Origin: Granulicella rosea
GTDB taxonomy: Bacteria; Acidobacteriota; Terriglobia; Terriglobales; Acidobacteriaceae
Direction: 5' to 3'
NCBI RefSeq assembly: GCF_900188085.1
Contig: NZ_FZOU01000012.1
Location: forward strand, 1-64,000
DNA: 64,000 nt
Shown here: positions 18,740 to 27,632 of the stretch, in pieces
Position numbering within the stretch: position 1 is the stretch's first letter
Layout: every line of letters starts with the position of its first letter
The notes under the pieces: generated by a model
Database searches by the model: none
Told to the model about the DNA's origin: nothing
The model's input: the letters and a program-made list of their open reading frames with translations, nothing else
Translations under genes and position numbers: made by a program

Positions 18740-19028
18740 CAACGCACCTCCAGCGGATATTCGCTTCGCCCAGAAAGCCTGTCATCCTGAGCGAAGCGAA
18801 GCACCTGCGTTAGCAGCGGATTACCTTTAGGGAACCTCTGATTAAGATAGGTCCGGGCTTTAGCCCGGACAATAAGCCCCGCAGAGTCAGTGGGGCTTTA
18901 GCCCCTGGGATATGGTTGCGGACTTAATCAGAGCACCTTTAGGTGTCAAGCGCTAACCCGCGATGCCTGTCATCCTGAACGAAGTGAAGGACCTGCGTTA
19001 GCTCTTGTCGTTGTTGGTCTTCCCGCCG
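18740..19028. repeat. Repeat-filled gap: two REP-like copies and two GGGCTTTAGCCC hairpins
   Basis: No gene is seen. REP-like copies lie at 18781-18808 (core CCTGAGCGAAGCGAAGCA) and 18969-18996 (core CCTGAACGAAGTGAAGGA). Between them are palindromes GTCCGGGC-TTTA-GCCCGGAC (18851-18870) and GGGGC-TTTA-GCCCC (near 18891-18905). The gap separates convergent transcription units: the end of locus 1 and the end of the transglutaminase gene. Confidence 0.75.
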
Positions 19029-19907
19029 TCACCCTTCCACCGGCTCCATATCCACCGCGACCTTCAGCGCATGGCCCCCGCCGCCGAGGATCAACCCTCG
19101 CACCGGGCTCACATCGCCGTAGTCCCGTCCCCACGCCAGCGTCACATGCCCATCCGACGGCGCCACATCGTTCGTCGGGTCCATATCCAGCCAGCCCGCG
19201 CCCCGGCAATACGCCGACACCCAAGCATGCGACGCATCCGCCCCCACCAGCCGCGGCTTGCCCGGCGGCGGATACGTCCGCAGATACCCGCTCACATACC
19301 GCGCCGCCACCCCGATCGACCGCAGGCACGCCGTCTGCACATGCGCGAAGTCCTGGCACACCCCACGCCGCTTCTTGAAGACCTCCTCCGTCGAGGTCCG
19401 CACCGTCGTCACCTTCGAATCGAACTTGAAGTCCGTATGGATGCGATGCGTCAGGTCCAGCAGCGCCTCGCGCATCGTCCGCCCCGGCGTGAACGACGCC
19501 AGCGCATACGCCGCATACTCCGGCCGCATCTTGATGCGCGGCGACTCGAATTGAAACTGGTAGGCCTCCAGCCCCTCGGGCGTGTGATCGTCCGCCAGCG
19601 CCGCCGTCGACATCTCCCACGGCAGCGAGTCGCGCCCATTACAAGCCGACCCGCAACCCCGCACGATCTCGCTCTTCGCCTCGACGACCAGCTCTTTGTG
19701 CGGCTCCTGCACGGTGAAGTAGGCCAGCAGATTGCCGAAGTAGTCCACCCGCTCGGACAAGGTCACCGGCGCCGGCTCGATCCGCAGGCTGTAGCTCAGC
19801 AGCTCGTTGTCCACAAACGAGCGCGGCTTCAGACACACCACGTGATTCCCCACCGAGACGGGATACGCATACTCATACGTCGTGCGATGGCTGACCTTGT
19901 AGTTCAC
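19029..19907 (-). CDS. Transglutaminase-like protein with N-terminal beta domain
   Basis: 292-aa cytoplasmic protein without a signal peptide. The N-terminal domain (YKVSHRTTYEYAYPVSVGNHVVCLKPR) matches the bacterial transglutaminase-like N-terminal region. The core has a complete triad: Cys184 in RRGVCQDFAH, His227 in DASHAWVSAY and the Asp of WLDMDPTND. Such proteins act as peptidases or acyl transferases; this type typically sits beside alpha-E and circularly permuted ATP-grasp genes, as here. The GTG start at 19907 has GGGGA 5 bases upstream. It is the last gene of the minus-strand cluster, 243 bp after the ATP-grasp/alpha-E gene. Confidence 0.85.
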   Translation of the reverse strand: MNYKVSHRTTYEYAYPVSVGNHVVCLKPRSFVDNELLSYSLRIEPAPVTLSERVDYFGNLLAYFTVQEPHKELVVEAKSEIVRGCGSACNGRDSLPWEMSTAALADDHTPEGLEAYQFQFESPRIKMRPEYAAYALASFTPGRTMREALLDLTHRIHTDFKFDSKVTTVRTSTEEVFKKRRGVCQDFAHVQTACLRSIGVAARYVSGYLRTYPPPGKPRLVGADASHAWVSAYCRGAGWLDMDPTNDVAPSDGHVTLAWGRDYGDVSPVRGLILGGGGHALKVAVDMEPVEG

Positions 19908-20150
19908 AAATCCCCAATCCCTGCTGAAAAGCTCGCCTTGATCTTCTTTCCTTCGTCCTGGAAGCCTGTCATCCGGAACGTAGCGAAGGACGTTTCATCG
20001 TTCCATTGGTCTGCTTCCTGGACGACCACAAATGCTCGTCATCCTGAACGTAGTGAAGGACCCCCGCATTTCGTTCGTCGATCGGACCTGATCGAAGCGG
20101 TAACCGTCAAGACCCCCGCATTTCGCCTTCCCCGCTCCTGTCCAAGCTCC
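19908..20150. repeat. Gap with two diverged REP-like copies
   Basis: Copies at 19968-19991 (core CCGGAACGTAGCGAAGGA) and 20038-20062 (core CCTGAACGTAGTGAAGGA). Both share the CG/TAG compensating changes in the arms, which hints that the hairpin rather than the exact sequence is kept. Confidence 0.65.
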
Positions 20151-22649
20151 TCACTGCCCCATCCGGCTAGGCAGCGTCCTCGCATGACTGAAATACCGGC
20201 TCGAAAGATTGTTCGACCACGCCGGCAACATCCCCTCCAACTCCCCCAGAAACTTATCCAGCGGACGCAGATCGTTCTGCGCCCGGCCCTGTTTCACGCC
20301 GGAAGCAGGATACCGCATCGCCTGCAGGTCGATCCCCCTCAGCCGCGTCACCACGTCGAGCATCGCCGCCAGCTCCGCCTCGCCATGCCGCGGCAGCTTG
20401 CCGTAGAGGTCCGCCAGATGCTCCAGTTGAAAGTCCAGCGAGCGCGGATTCGTCTCATCCGCCAGCAGCACATCCAGCACCGCCAGCGGCTGCAGCGTCG
20501 TGTAATACCGCGTCCGGTACGTCACCGAAGAGTCCGCGACCTCCAGCAGCGCTTCGAGATACGACCAGTTCTCGACCGCCAGCGGATGCGTGATCACCCG
20601 CAGTTGCCGCGTGTTGTAGACCGCGCGTTCCAGCCGCCGTCCGAAACTCATGAACAGCCAGCCCGACCCGCGATTGATATTCTCCCGCTCCATGCCCGAG
20701 AACGCCGACAGCAGCTCCAGGCAGTCCGTCAGCATCGCCGCATAGTCGGGATCGGGGTCCTTCGGATCGACATCCATCGCCGTACGCAACTGCCCGATCA
20801 GCAGCATCATGTCCGCCGAGAGCCGCTCCCGCACGCTCCCGCCGATTCGCGAGATCTCGTGCAGCGTGCTCGGCAGACTGTCCGGACGCTTCCTGTCCGT
20901 CAGCATCGACACAAACTCGCGCTCGAACGAGCGATACGTCACCGCCGCCCGCCGCCTCGGCAGCTTGCTGTGCCGGGTCGCCAGGCAGCCATGCAGCAGC
21001 GTCAGGCTGCCCAGCTCCGACGCCTCGCCATGACTCACGCGCGGCGCCATCGAACGCAGAATCCGCGCGATATTCTCCGCCCGCTCCACATACCGGCCCA
21101 GCCAGAACGTGTTGTCCGCCACGCTCGACGGCACCACGCGCGACACCCGCCGCAGCTCCAGCGGCTCGTTGCGCGGACGCAGCATGCTGAACGTATCCAC
21201 CGGCGTGTCCGAGAGCACCCACGCGTCCTTGCTGTGGCCGCCGCGCTGCATCGAGACCACCGACCCCGTCGCCTCCGCCACCCGCACCAGCCCGCCCGGA
21301 ATCGCGCACCACCCGGTCGGCGTGTTCAGCACATACGTCCGCAGCACCACCGCCCGCGAGTTCAGCCCCTCGTTCTCCCACACCGGCGCCGTCGATAGCG
21401 CCACCTGCTCCTGCGCGACATACTCATGCGGCTTCGCGCGCATCCGCTCGATCAGCGCCTCGCGCTCCTTCTCCGGCAACTGCGACGCGAAGACCGGCTC
21501 CATGCCGCCCGCCGGAAACGCCGGCTTCACCACCACCGACTCCAGATGCCCCATCACCCAGTCCAACGCCTTCGGCTGCCCGCACCACCACGTCGCGACC
21601 GACTTCAGCTTCAGCCCCTCGCCCAGCAGATGCCGCGCCAGCCCCGGCAGAAACGGCATGATCGCCGCCGACTCGATCAGCCCACTCCCCAGCGCATTCG
21701 CCACCGCCACATTGCCCGCCACGATCGCGTCCACCAGCCCCGGAACCCCCAGCAGCGAGTCCCCGCGCAGCTCCAGCGGATCGCAGAAGTTGTCGTCCAC
21801 GCGCCGCAGAATCACGTCGACCTCTTCCAGCCCGCCCACGGTTTTGAGAAAGACCCGCCGGTCGCGCACCGTCATGTCCGATCCTTCGACCAGCGTAAAC
21901 CCCAGATACTTCGCCAGATACGAGTGCTCGAAGTACGTCTCGTTATGCGGCCCCGGCGTCATCAGCACGATGCGCGGATTCGGCTTCTCCGGCCCCGCCA
22001 TCGCGATCAGCGCATCCCGCTGCGCGCGAAAGAACGGCGCCAGCCGCAGCACATTCGAGTTGCGAAACAGCTCCGGATGCAGGTCCGACACGATCGTCCG
22101 GTTCTCCAGCGCGTAACCCGAACCCGACGGCGCCTGCGTCCGGTCGGCCAGCACCCACCACTGCCCGTCCGGCGACCGCGCCAGGTCCACCGCCAGCATA
22201 TGCAGGTGGCTGTGCGGCGGCACTTTAACCCCCACCATCGGCCGCAGAAACGCCGGGTTGCCATACAGCAGCGCCGCCGGAAAGTGCCCATCCTTCAACA
22301 GCGTCTGCTCGCCGTACAGGTCTTCGAGGATCAGGCTCAGCAGCTCCGCCCGCTGCACCACCCCGGCCTCGATCGTCTTCCACTCCTCCGCCGGAATCAG
22401 CAGCGGCACGATATCCGTCTGCCACGGCCGGTTCACGCCCTGCGGATCGCCGTAGATGTTGTACGTGATGCCGTTCTCGCGGATGCGCCGCTCCGCCCGC
22501 GCCCAGCGATGCTTCAGCTCCTCCGGTCCGATCGCGCGCAGCGACTCCATCAACTGCGCCCAGTGCGGACGCGGCGCCACCCCATCCGCCGAGGACTCCT
22601 CGTACGTCGCGCCATACCGCAGCGGCGACTGGTAGAGATCGTTCGTCAC
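20151..22649 (-). CDS. Circularly permuted ATP-grasp / alpha-E fusion protein
   Basis: 832-aa protein. Residues 1 to about 490 are a circularly permuted ATP-grasp type 2 domain, with GITYNIYGDPQGVNRPW, RRVDDNFCDPLELRGDSLLGVPG and GNVAVANALGSGLIES. From about residue 510 comes the all-helical alpha-E domain, starting at ADNTFWLGRYVERAENIARILR. ATP-grasp enzymes join carboxylates to amines using ATP, so a peptide-like ligase reaction is likely; the substrate is unknown. In many bacteria the two domains are separate genes. The GTG start shares GTGA with the stop of the upstream DUF2126 gene, which indicates translational coupling. Confidence 0.9.
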   Translation of the reverse strand: MTNDLYQSPLRYGATYEESSADGVAPRPHWAQLMESLRAIGPEELKHRWARAERRIRENGITYNIYGDPQGVNRPWQTDIVPLLIPAEEWKTIEAGVVQRAELLSLILEDLYGEQTLLKDGHFPAALLYGNPAFLRPMVGVKVPPHSHLHMLAVDLARSPDGQWWVLADRTQAPSGSGYALENRTIVSDLHPELFRNSNVLRLAPFFRAQRDALIAMAGPEKPNPRIVLMTPGPHNETYFEHSYLAKYLGFTLVEGSDMTVRDRRVFLKTVGGLEEVDVILRRVDDNFCDPLELRGDSLLGVPGLVDAIVAGNVAVANALGSGLIESAAIMPFLPGLARHLLGEGLKLKSVATWWCGQPKALDWVMGHLESVVVKPAFPAGGMEPVFASQLPEKEREALIERMRAKPHEYVAQEQVALSTAPVWENEGLNSRAVVLRTYVLNTPTGWCAIPGGLVRVAEATGSVVSMQRGGHSKDAWVLSDTPVDTFSMLRPRNEPLELRRVSRVVPSSVADNTFWLGRYVERAENIARILRSMAPRVSHGEASELGSLTLLHGCLATRHSKLPRRRAAVTYRSFEREFVSMLTDRKRPDSLPSTLHEISRIGGSVRERLSADMMLLIGQLRTAMDVDPKDPDPDYAAMLTDCLELLSAFSGMERENINRGSGWLFMSFGRRLERAVYNTRQLRVITHPLAVENWSYLEALLEVADSSVTYRTRYYTTLQPLAVLDVLLADETNPRSLDFQLEHLADLYGKLPRHGEAELAAMLDVVTRLRGIDLQAMRYPASGVKQGRAQNDLRPLDKFLGELEGMLPAWSNNLSSRYFSHARTLPSRMGQ

Positions 22650-24982
22650 GCCCGCACATCCCCTTCAGCGACAGGCCAGCGCATATCGAGCGTCATCGGA
22701 AAGACCGGATTCGTCTCCGCCGCCGGCGCCTTCGCCGCCTCGCTGGGCGCGTCCGAGACCTGGAACCGCTCCATCCGCCGCGCCTTCGCCTCTGCCGCAT
22801 CCGCCGGCCGCGTCGTGTGGAAGCTGCCGTCCGGCGGCCCGGCGTAGTACGTACATCGGCCAATCGCGCGCTCGCTTAATGTATCGATGATCTCAAAGGC
22901 CAAAGGGGTGTGAACCGGAATCGTCGGATGCAGCGACGCCGAAAGTTTGCGCGCCCGATACCGTATCCCCGCCACCAACTCCCCGCCGACGCCCGTAGCC
23001 GTCAGCGGCACGCGCCGTCCGTTGCAGCTCACCACGTACCGGCCCGCATCCGTCGCGCCCGTCAGCTTCACCTGCATCCGTTCGAGCGACGAGTCCACCG
23101 ACCGCCCCGTCCGGCCCGAAAACGTCTCCTCCGCCAGCACATTCCACGGCTCCAGAGCCTGACGCAGTTCGAGCGTCACCCCCTCGGCCGACACCTCGCC
23201 GATACGCGGGAAACGAAACTCCAGATGCGTCCTGAACCACTCGTTCTCGAACGCATAGCCCGCATCGCGCAGATACTCCAGCACTTCGAAGAAGTCCTGC
23301 TCGACGAAGTGCGGCAGCATGAACCGGTCGTGCAGCGACGTCCCCCACCGCACCAGACCCTTGCCGAACGGCGCGCGCCAGAAGACCGTCACCAGCGCCC
23401 GCACCAGCAGCATCTCCGCCAGCCCCATCCGGTAGTGCGGCGCCATCTCGAACGCGCGCAGCTCCAGCAGACCCAGCGGCAACCCCTGCCCATACGGCGG
23501 CCACATCTTGTCGATGCAGAACTCCGCCCGGTGCGTATTGCCCGTGATGTCGACCAGCAGGTTGCGGAAGAGCCCGTCCAGAATCATCGGCTCGATCTCA
23601 TGCCGGTCGAGCTGCTGAAACGCGACCTCCAGCTCGTACAGCGCGTCCCCGCGCGCCTCGTCCACCCTTGGATACTGGCTCGTCGGTCCGACGTACATCC
23701 CTGAAAATAAATACGATAGCGACGGATGATTCTGCCAGAACGCCACCATGCTCCGCAGCAGATCGGGCCGGCGCAGCAGCGGCGAATCCGCCGGGCTGCT
23801 CGCGCCGATGACGATATGGCTGCCCCCGCCCGTCGCCAGATGGCTGCCGTCATAGGCGAACTTGCCCGCGATCAGCCGGTTCTTCTCGGCCTCCTCGGCC
23901 AGGATCGCGTTCAACTCCTCCAGCTCATCCCAGTCCGCGGTCGGCGGCAGATTGACCTCCAGCACGCCGGGATCGGGCGTCAGACTGAAGGCCCGCATGC
24001 GCAGATCGTGCGGCGCGGTATACCCTTCCACCCACACCGGCATCGCCAGATGCGCGCACGTATCTTCAATCGCTGCAATCAGATCGAGGTAGTCCGCCAG
24101 CACCGACGTATACGGCACGAACACATGCATCCGTCCCTCGCGCGCCTCGACGCACAGCGACGGACGCACCAGCTCCGGCGCATCCTCGGGCTTCGCGGCC
24201 AGCGGCGGCAGCGGATCGGGCGCGGCCTCGACCGCGAACAGCTCCGGCCGCCGCGCGGGTCCGGCAGGCAGCGCGACCAGCCCGTCCGCGCCCTGCTCGT
24301 AGGTCAGAATATCCGGCGCGACCCACGGCATGATCCCGGTATCTATCCGGTAGCCGATCGGCGAATCGCCCGGCAGAAGCTGCATCGTCTCCGACCGCGG
24401 AAACCAGAGCTGGCTCGACCACGCCAGCCTGCCCCCGGGCTGACGCCGCCGCAGCGGCAGCACATACCCCGCCGCAACCTCCGCCCCGGGATTGAACGCC
24501 GGCAGAATATCCGCCGAACTGACCTGCAGCCGCCGCGCCAGCGCCCCCACGAACCGCTCGGCATCGCCCAGCCCATACTCCGTCGTCTGCTCTTCGGTCG
24601 CGACCAGGTCGCCATTCTCCCACACCGGCACGCCGTCCAGCCGCGAGACACAGTGGAACGCCCACCTGGGCAGCGGCTCGCCGGGATACCACTTGCCCTG
24701 CCCGAAGTGCAGCATCCCGCCCGGCGCCGTCTTCTCCCGCAGGCAGCGAATCAACGCCAGCCCGCGCGTCCGCTTCTCCGGCCCCAGCGCCTCGATGTTC
24801 CACTGCGGCGTCTCGGCCGCGTCGATCCCGACATAGGTCGGCTCGCCGCCCATCGTCAGCCGCACGTCCTGCGCCACCAGATCCTTGTCGATCTGGTGCG
24901 CCACCGCCCGCAACGCCGCCCACGCCTCATCGCTGTACGGCCGAGTCAGACTCGGCGCCTCGCCCACCCGGGTCTCCGTCAT
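22646..24982 (-). CDS. DUF2126 protein, detached from its transglutaminase domain
   Basis: 778-aa protein of the DUF2126 family, with VRLTMGGEPTYVGIDAAE, MLHFGQGKWYPGEPLPRWAFHCVSR and the late YPRVDEARGDALYELEVAF. Family members are usually about 1100 aa because a transglutaminase-like domain precedes this part; here that domain is the separate gene at 24979-25836. I recall DUF2126 being predicted as a carboxylate-amine ligase of the glutamine-synthetase-like class, but I cannot verify this here. The frame is open up to 25333, but the ATG at 24982 starts right at the conserved region and shares ATGA with the upstream stop. It is the second gene of the coupled operon. Confidence 0.85.
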   Translation of the reverse strand: MTETRVGEAPSLTRPYSDEAWAALRAVAHQIDKDLVAQDVRLTMGGEPTYVGIDAAETPQWNIEALGPEKRTRGLALIRCLREKTAPGGMLHFGQGKWYPGEPLPRWAFHCVSRLDGVPVWENGDLVATEEQTTEYGLGDAERFVGALARRLQVSSADILPAFNPGAEVAAGYVLPLRRRQPGGRLAWSSQLWFPRSETMQLLPGDSPIGYRIDTGIMPWVAPDILTYEQGADGLVALPAGPARRPELFAVEAAPDPLPPLAAKPEDAPELVRPSLCVEAREGRMHVFVPYTSVLADYLDLIAAIEDTCAHLAMPVWVEGYTAPHDLRMRAFSLTPDPGVLEVNLPPTADWDELEELNAILAEEAEKNRLIAGKFAYDGSHLATGGGSHIVIGASSPADSPLLRRPDLLRSMVAFWQNHPSLSYLFSGMYVGPTSQYPRVDEARGDALYELEVAFQQLDRHEIEPMILDGLFRNLLVDITGNTHRAEFCIDKMWPPYGQGLPLGLLELRAFEMAPHYRMGLAEMLLVRALVTVFWRAPFGKGLVRWGTSLHDRFMLPHFVEQDFFEVLEYLRDAGYAFENEWFRTHLEFRFPRIGEVSAEGVTLELRQALEPWNVLAEETFSGRTGRSVDSSLERMQVKLTGATDAGRYVVSCNGRRVPLTATGVGGELVAGIRYRARKLSASLHPTIPVHTPLAFEIIDTLSERAIGRCTYYAGPPDGSFHTTRPADAAEAKARRMERFQVSDAPSEAAKAPAAETNPVFPMTLDMRWPVAEGDVRA

Positions 24983-25836
24983 CGTGTCACCGCCATCGTA
25001 TGCTCCATCCTTACCTCCGCCGGTTCCACCGTCCCGCCGATCGGCGCCGCCTGCGACGCCGACGGCGTACACACCAGCGGTATATGCCCCTCCGCCGTCA
25101 GCAACCCCGAGGTCGGGTCCAACCCGATCCACCCCGCGCCCGGCAGGTAGACCTCCACCCACGCATGCAGATCGGCCGAGTCCACCTTCGGCCCATCCGG
25201 CGCATCGTTCGCCACTTGAATCAGATACCCCGACACGAACCGCGCCGCAATCCCCAGCCGCCGAAACACCTGCACCAGCAGCCACGACGAATCCCGGCAC
25301 GACCCCGTTCCCAGCGCCAGCGTCTCCTCGCACCTCTGAACCCCATGCTCCAGCCGCGTCGTGTAGCCCACGCGGTCGCGCACCGCGCGGTTCGACGCCA
25401 GCAGAAAGCTGACCGTATCGGTCGTCTCCCGCGAGAGCCCGGCGACGAACTCCGCCAGCAGCGGCCCCGCCGGCTCAGTCGCCAGATAAAGCCCCAGCAG
25501 CTCCGCCGCCTCGCCGTCATAGACGAAAGGAAACTGCGCATACGCCGGCTCGACAAAGAAATCAAAGGGGTTATACGGCGTCAGATCCGCCTCCAGCCGC
25601 ACCTCCACCACAAACTCCGCCGTCTTCGAGGGCAGAATCACACGCGCCAGCCGGTTGCCCAGCGGGTCGAACTGCCAGTGCAGCAGACGGTCGGCGGGCC
25701 GCACCTCCAGCGCGTAGCTCAGGATCGGCGTGCGCCCGCCCGGCGCCGGGCAGAGCTGAATCTTCTGCGGTCCGAACGCGACAGCCCTCTCATACTGGTA
25801 GCTGGTGGTGTGCTGCAGTGCGACGCGATTACCCAT
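24979..25836 (-). CDS. Transglutaminase-like protein, first gene of the ATP-grasp operon
   Basis: 285-aa cytoplasmic protein. The N-terminal beta domain (VALQHTTSYQYERAVAFGPQKIQLCP) precedes a transglutaminase core with an intact triad: Cys180 in LGTGSCRDSSW, His224 in ADLHAWVEVY and Asp240 in WIGLDPTSG. It corresponds to the N-terminal third of longer DUF2126 proteins. The ATG at 25836 has GAGG 5 bases upstream and follows a tandem TTCCGAGACAA repeat that could be regulatory. Its stop overlaps the DUF2126 start by four bases. Confidence 0.88.
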   Translation of the reverse strand: MGNRVALQHTTSYQYERAVAFGPQKIQLCPAPGGRTPILSYALEVRPADRLLHWQFDPLGNRLARVILPSKTAEFVVEVRLEADLTPYNPFDFFVEPAYAQFPFVYDGEAAELLGLYLATEPAGPLLAEFVAGLSRETTDTVSFLLASNRAVRDRVGYTTRLEHGVQRCEETLALGTGSCRDSSWLLVQVFRRLGIAARFVSGYLIQVANDAPDGPKVDSADLHAWVEVYLPGAGWIGLDPTSGLLTAEGHIPLVCTPSASQAAPIGGTVEPAEVRMEHTMAVTR

Positions 25837-26199
25837 TGAACCTCAAGTTCCGAGACAATTCCGAGACAATTCCAAGACCCTCGGTTTCAAACCTTCCACA
25901 GCATGAGATGTCGTTTCCCGGCGACCGAAGCCGCGAAGATGGGCGAGAGAAGTGGCAAAGTTCTTCTTATCGTAACGAATCCCACGCCATTCCACACAAA
26001 ACCACCCAACACCTGGCCGATATCTGCATCCAACGCCACAGGTAGTGTGAAATGCGTCAGATTTGCCTTTGCTCTTACGACCGGGTGGAAGCATGGGGCT
26101 TCAGCCTCATCACCCGGATCGACCGTACGACAGGGCTTTAGCCCTGGGGCCCTCCGCACCGCACGCCACAATCCCCTGAAACACAGCTCTAGGAGTCCC
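25837..26199. other. Divergent promoter region between transglutaminase genes, with repeats
   Basis: 363 bp separate the operon starting at 25836 (minus) from the gene at 26200 (plus). It contains a tandem repeat TTCCGAGACAA at 25848-25858 and 25859-25869, close to the minus-strand start, and a GGGGCTTCAGCC/AGGGCTTTAGCCCT palindrome element at about 26091-26150. Open frames cross it, but they include the repeat and show no known domain. Confidence 0.6.
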
Positions 26200-27183
26200 A
26201 TGCTGATCCAGTCCGAGTACGATATCCAGTTCTACCTTCCCGCCCCCACCGCCATGGTGGCGCTGCTGCACCTGCACCCCACGCTTGACTCGTTCCTGCG
26301 CGGAACCGACGACCTGCACGTCGAAAGCCACCCCACCCACGGCTTCGGCCCCAACCCCGGCCAGAACAACGGCGCCGTCACCGTGCCCACGACCGAGTAC
26401 ATCGACAGCTTCGGCAACCGCTGCTCCCGCTTCGTCGCACCCGCCGGACACCTCCGGCTCTCGGGCGTCAACGTCCTCAACGCCGATCCCAACCCCGACC
26501 AGATCCACCACCACGCCCGCCAGCACCCCATCGAGGAGCTGCCCTCCGACGTCCTCCAGTTCCTGCTCCCCAGCCGTTACTGCCAGGTCGACCAGTTCGG
26601 CGGCATCGCGCAGGATCTCTTCGCCAACACCGTCTCCGGCTGGGACCGCGCCACCGCCATCCGCGACTGGGTCCACGACCACGTCACCTTCAACTACAAC
26701 GCCGCGCGCCCCACCAAGACCTCCATGGACGTCTTCACCGAGCGCATCGGCGTCTGCCGCGACTTCCAGCACCTCGCCATCACGCTTTCGCGCTGCATGA
26801 ACATTCCCGCCCGCTACGTCACCGGCTACATCGGCGACATCCGCCGCCCATACAGCGGCGCGGGCGACTTCAGCGCCTGGTACCAGGTCTACCTCAACGG
26901 CCAGTGGATCAACCTCGACGCCCGCCACAACTACCCCCGGCAGGGGCGCCTGCTGATGGCCGTCGGCCGCGACGCCGCCGACGTCGCCATCACAACCAGC
27001 TTCGGCACCGCCAACCTCACACGCTTCTACGTGGAGTCGAACGAGATCGACGCCGCCGGCAACCGGGTCCCACTCCCGGTCGCCGGCCAGCCGCTGGACT
27101 ACCCGCCCATCGAACGCAACACCCCCACCCAGTCGAACTACCGCGGCGCCAGCCCCACCCAGACGCAGTCGGCCGTGTCGTAA
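26200..27183 (+). CDS. Transglutaminase-like protein with altered triad
   Basis: 327-aa cytoplasmic protein, divergent from the ATP-grasp operon. The N-terminal beta domain (YDIQFYLPAPTAMVALLHLHP) is followed by a transglutaminase core with Cys186 in RIGVCRDFQHL and Asp240 in WINLDARHNYPR. The position normally held by the catalytic His (HAW in both neighbours) is Ser225 in GDFSAWYQV. His243 of the DARHN motif might stand in. I believe this pattern occurs in relatives, but I cannot check. AGGAG lies 4 bases before the ATG at 26200. The frame extends upstream to 25903 only through a repeat, so the longer form is unlikely. Confidence 0.82.
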   Translation: MLIQSEYDIQFYLPAPTAMVALLHLHPTLDSFLRGTDDLHVESHPTHGFGPNPGQNNGAVTVPTTEYIDSFGNRCSRFVAPAGHLRLSGVNVLNADPNPDQIHHHARQHPIEELPSDVLQFLLPSRYCQVDQFGGIAQDLFANTVSGWDRATAIRDWVHDHVTFNYNAARPTKTSMDVFTERIGVCRDFQHLAITLSRCMNIPARYVTGYIGDIRRPYSGAGDFSAWYQVYLNGQWINLDARHNYPRQGRLLMAVGRDAADVAITTSFGTANLTRFYVESNEIDAAGNRVPLPVAGQPLDYPPIERNTPTQSNYRGASPTQTQSAVS

Positions 27184-27265
27184 GCCGCACGTCCTCGTTT
27201 GCCCTGAACTCCTTTCGCAAATATGTACTTGACTCCATAATGCCGTTTGAAGCATTCTGGGATCC

Positions 27266-27622
27266 ATGGCATGGGCTGTCGAATTCCATGAGGAGTACTT
27301 CGCGGAGTTGCAGAACGAAGCGAAACCGATTCGAGTGGCCGTCATCGCCGCAACGAGACTTCTGCAGCAGTTTGGACCTCTCCTGCACCGGCCCTATGTC
27401 GATACGCTCAAGGGCTCTGCCTATCCGAATATGAAGGAGTTTCGAACCACTCTTCCGGATGGCGAGTGGCGCATCGCCTTCGCGTTCGATCCACAACGCC
27501 GGGGAATCATGCTGACCGGGGCAACGAAGTCGGGCGTTGGACAGGACAAATTTTACGAACGGCTGATTCACATTGCGGACCGTCGCTATGCGGATCACCT
27601 CACCGGGAAGAAGACGAAATAA
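27266..27622 (+). CDS. HigB/RelE-type toxin of a toxin-antitoxin pair
   Basis: 118-aa protein resembling the Gp49/HigB branch of RelE-fold mRNA interferases: AWAVEFHEEYFAEL at the start, TLKGSAYPNMKEFRTTLPDGEWRIAFAFDP in the middle, and basic residues near the end (RLIHIADRRYADHL). Such toxins cut mRNA on the ribosome. The gene order toxin first, antitoxin second, separated by 10 bp, is characteristic of HigBA-like pairs. A TTGACT box lies about 32 bp upstream. Regulation by the downstream Xre-type partner is expected from the family. Confidence 0.82.
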   Translation: MAWAVEFHEEYFAELQNEAKPIRVAVIAATRLLQQFGPLLHRPYVDTLKGSAYPNMKEFRTTLPDGEWRIAFAFDPQRRGIMLTGATKSGVGQDKFYERLIHIADRRYADHLTGKKTK

Positions 27623-27632
27623 CGGAGCGTGG

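Noticed and set aside
25887-26201. A 104-aa minus-strand frame in the divergent transglutaminase gap
   Set aside because: It covers the GGGCTTTAGCCC repeat element and the ribosome site of the gene at 26200, and shows no recognisable domain. Similar frames arise wherever this repeat occurs.
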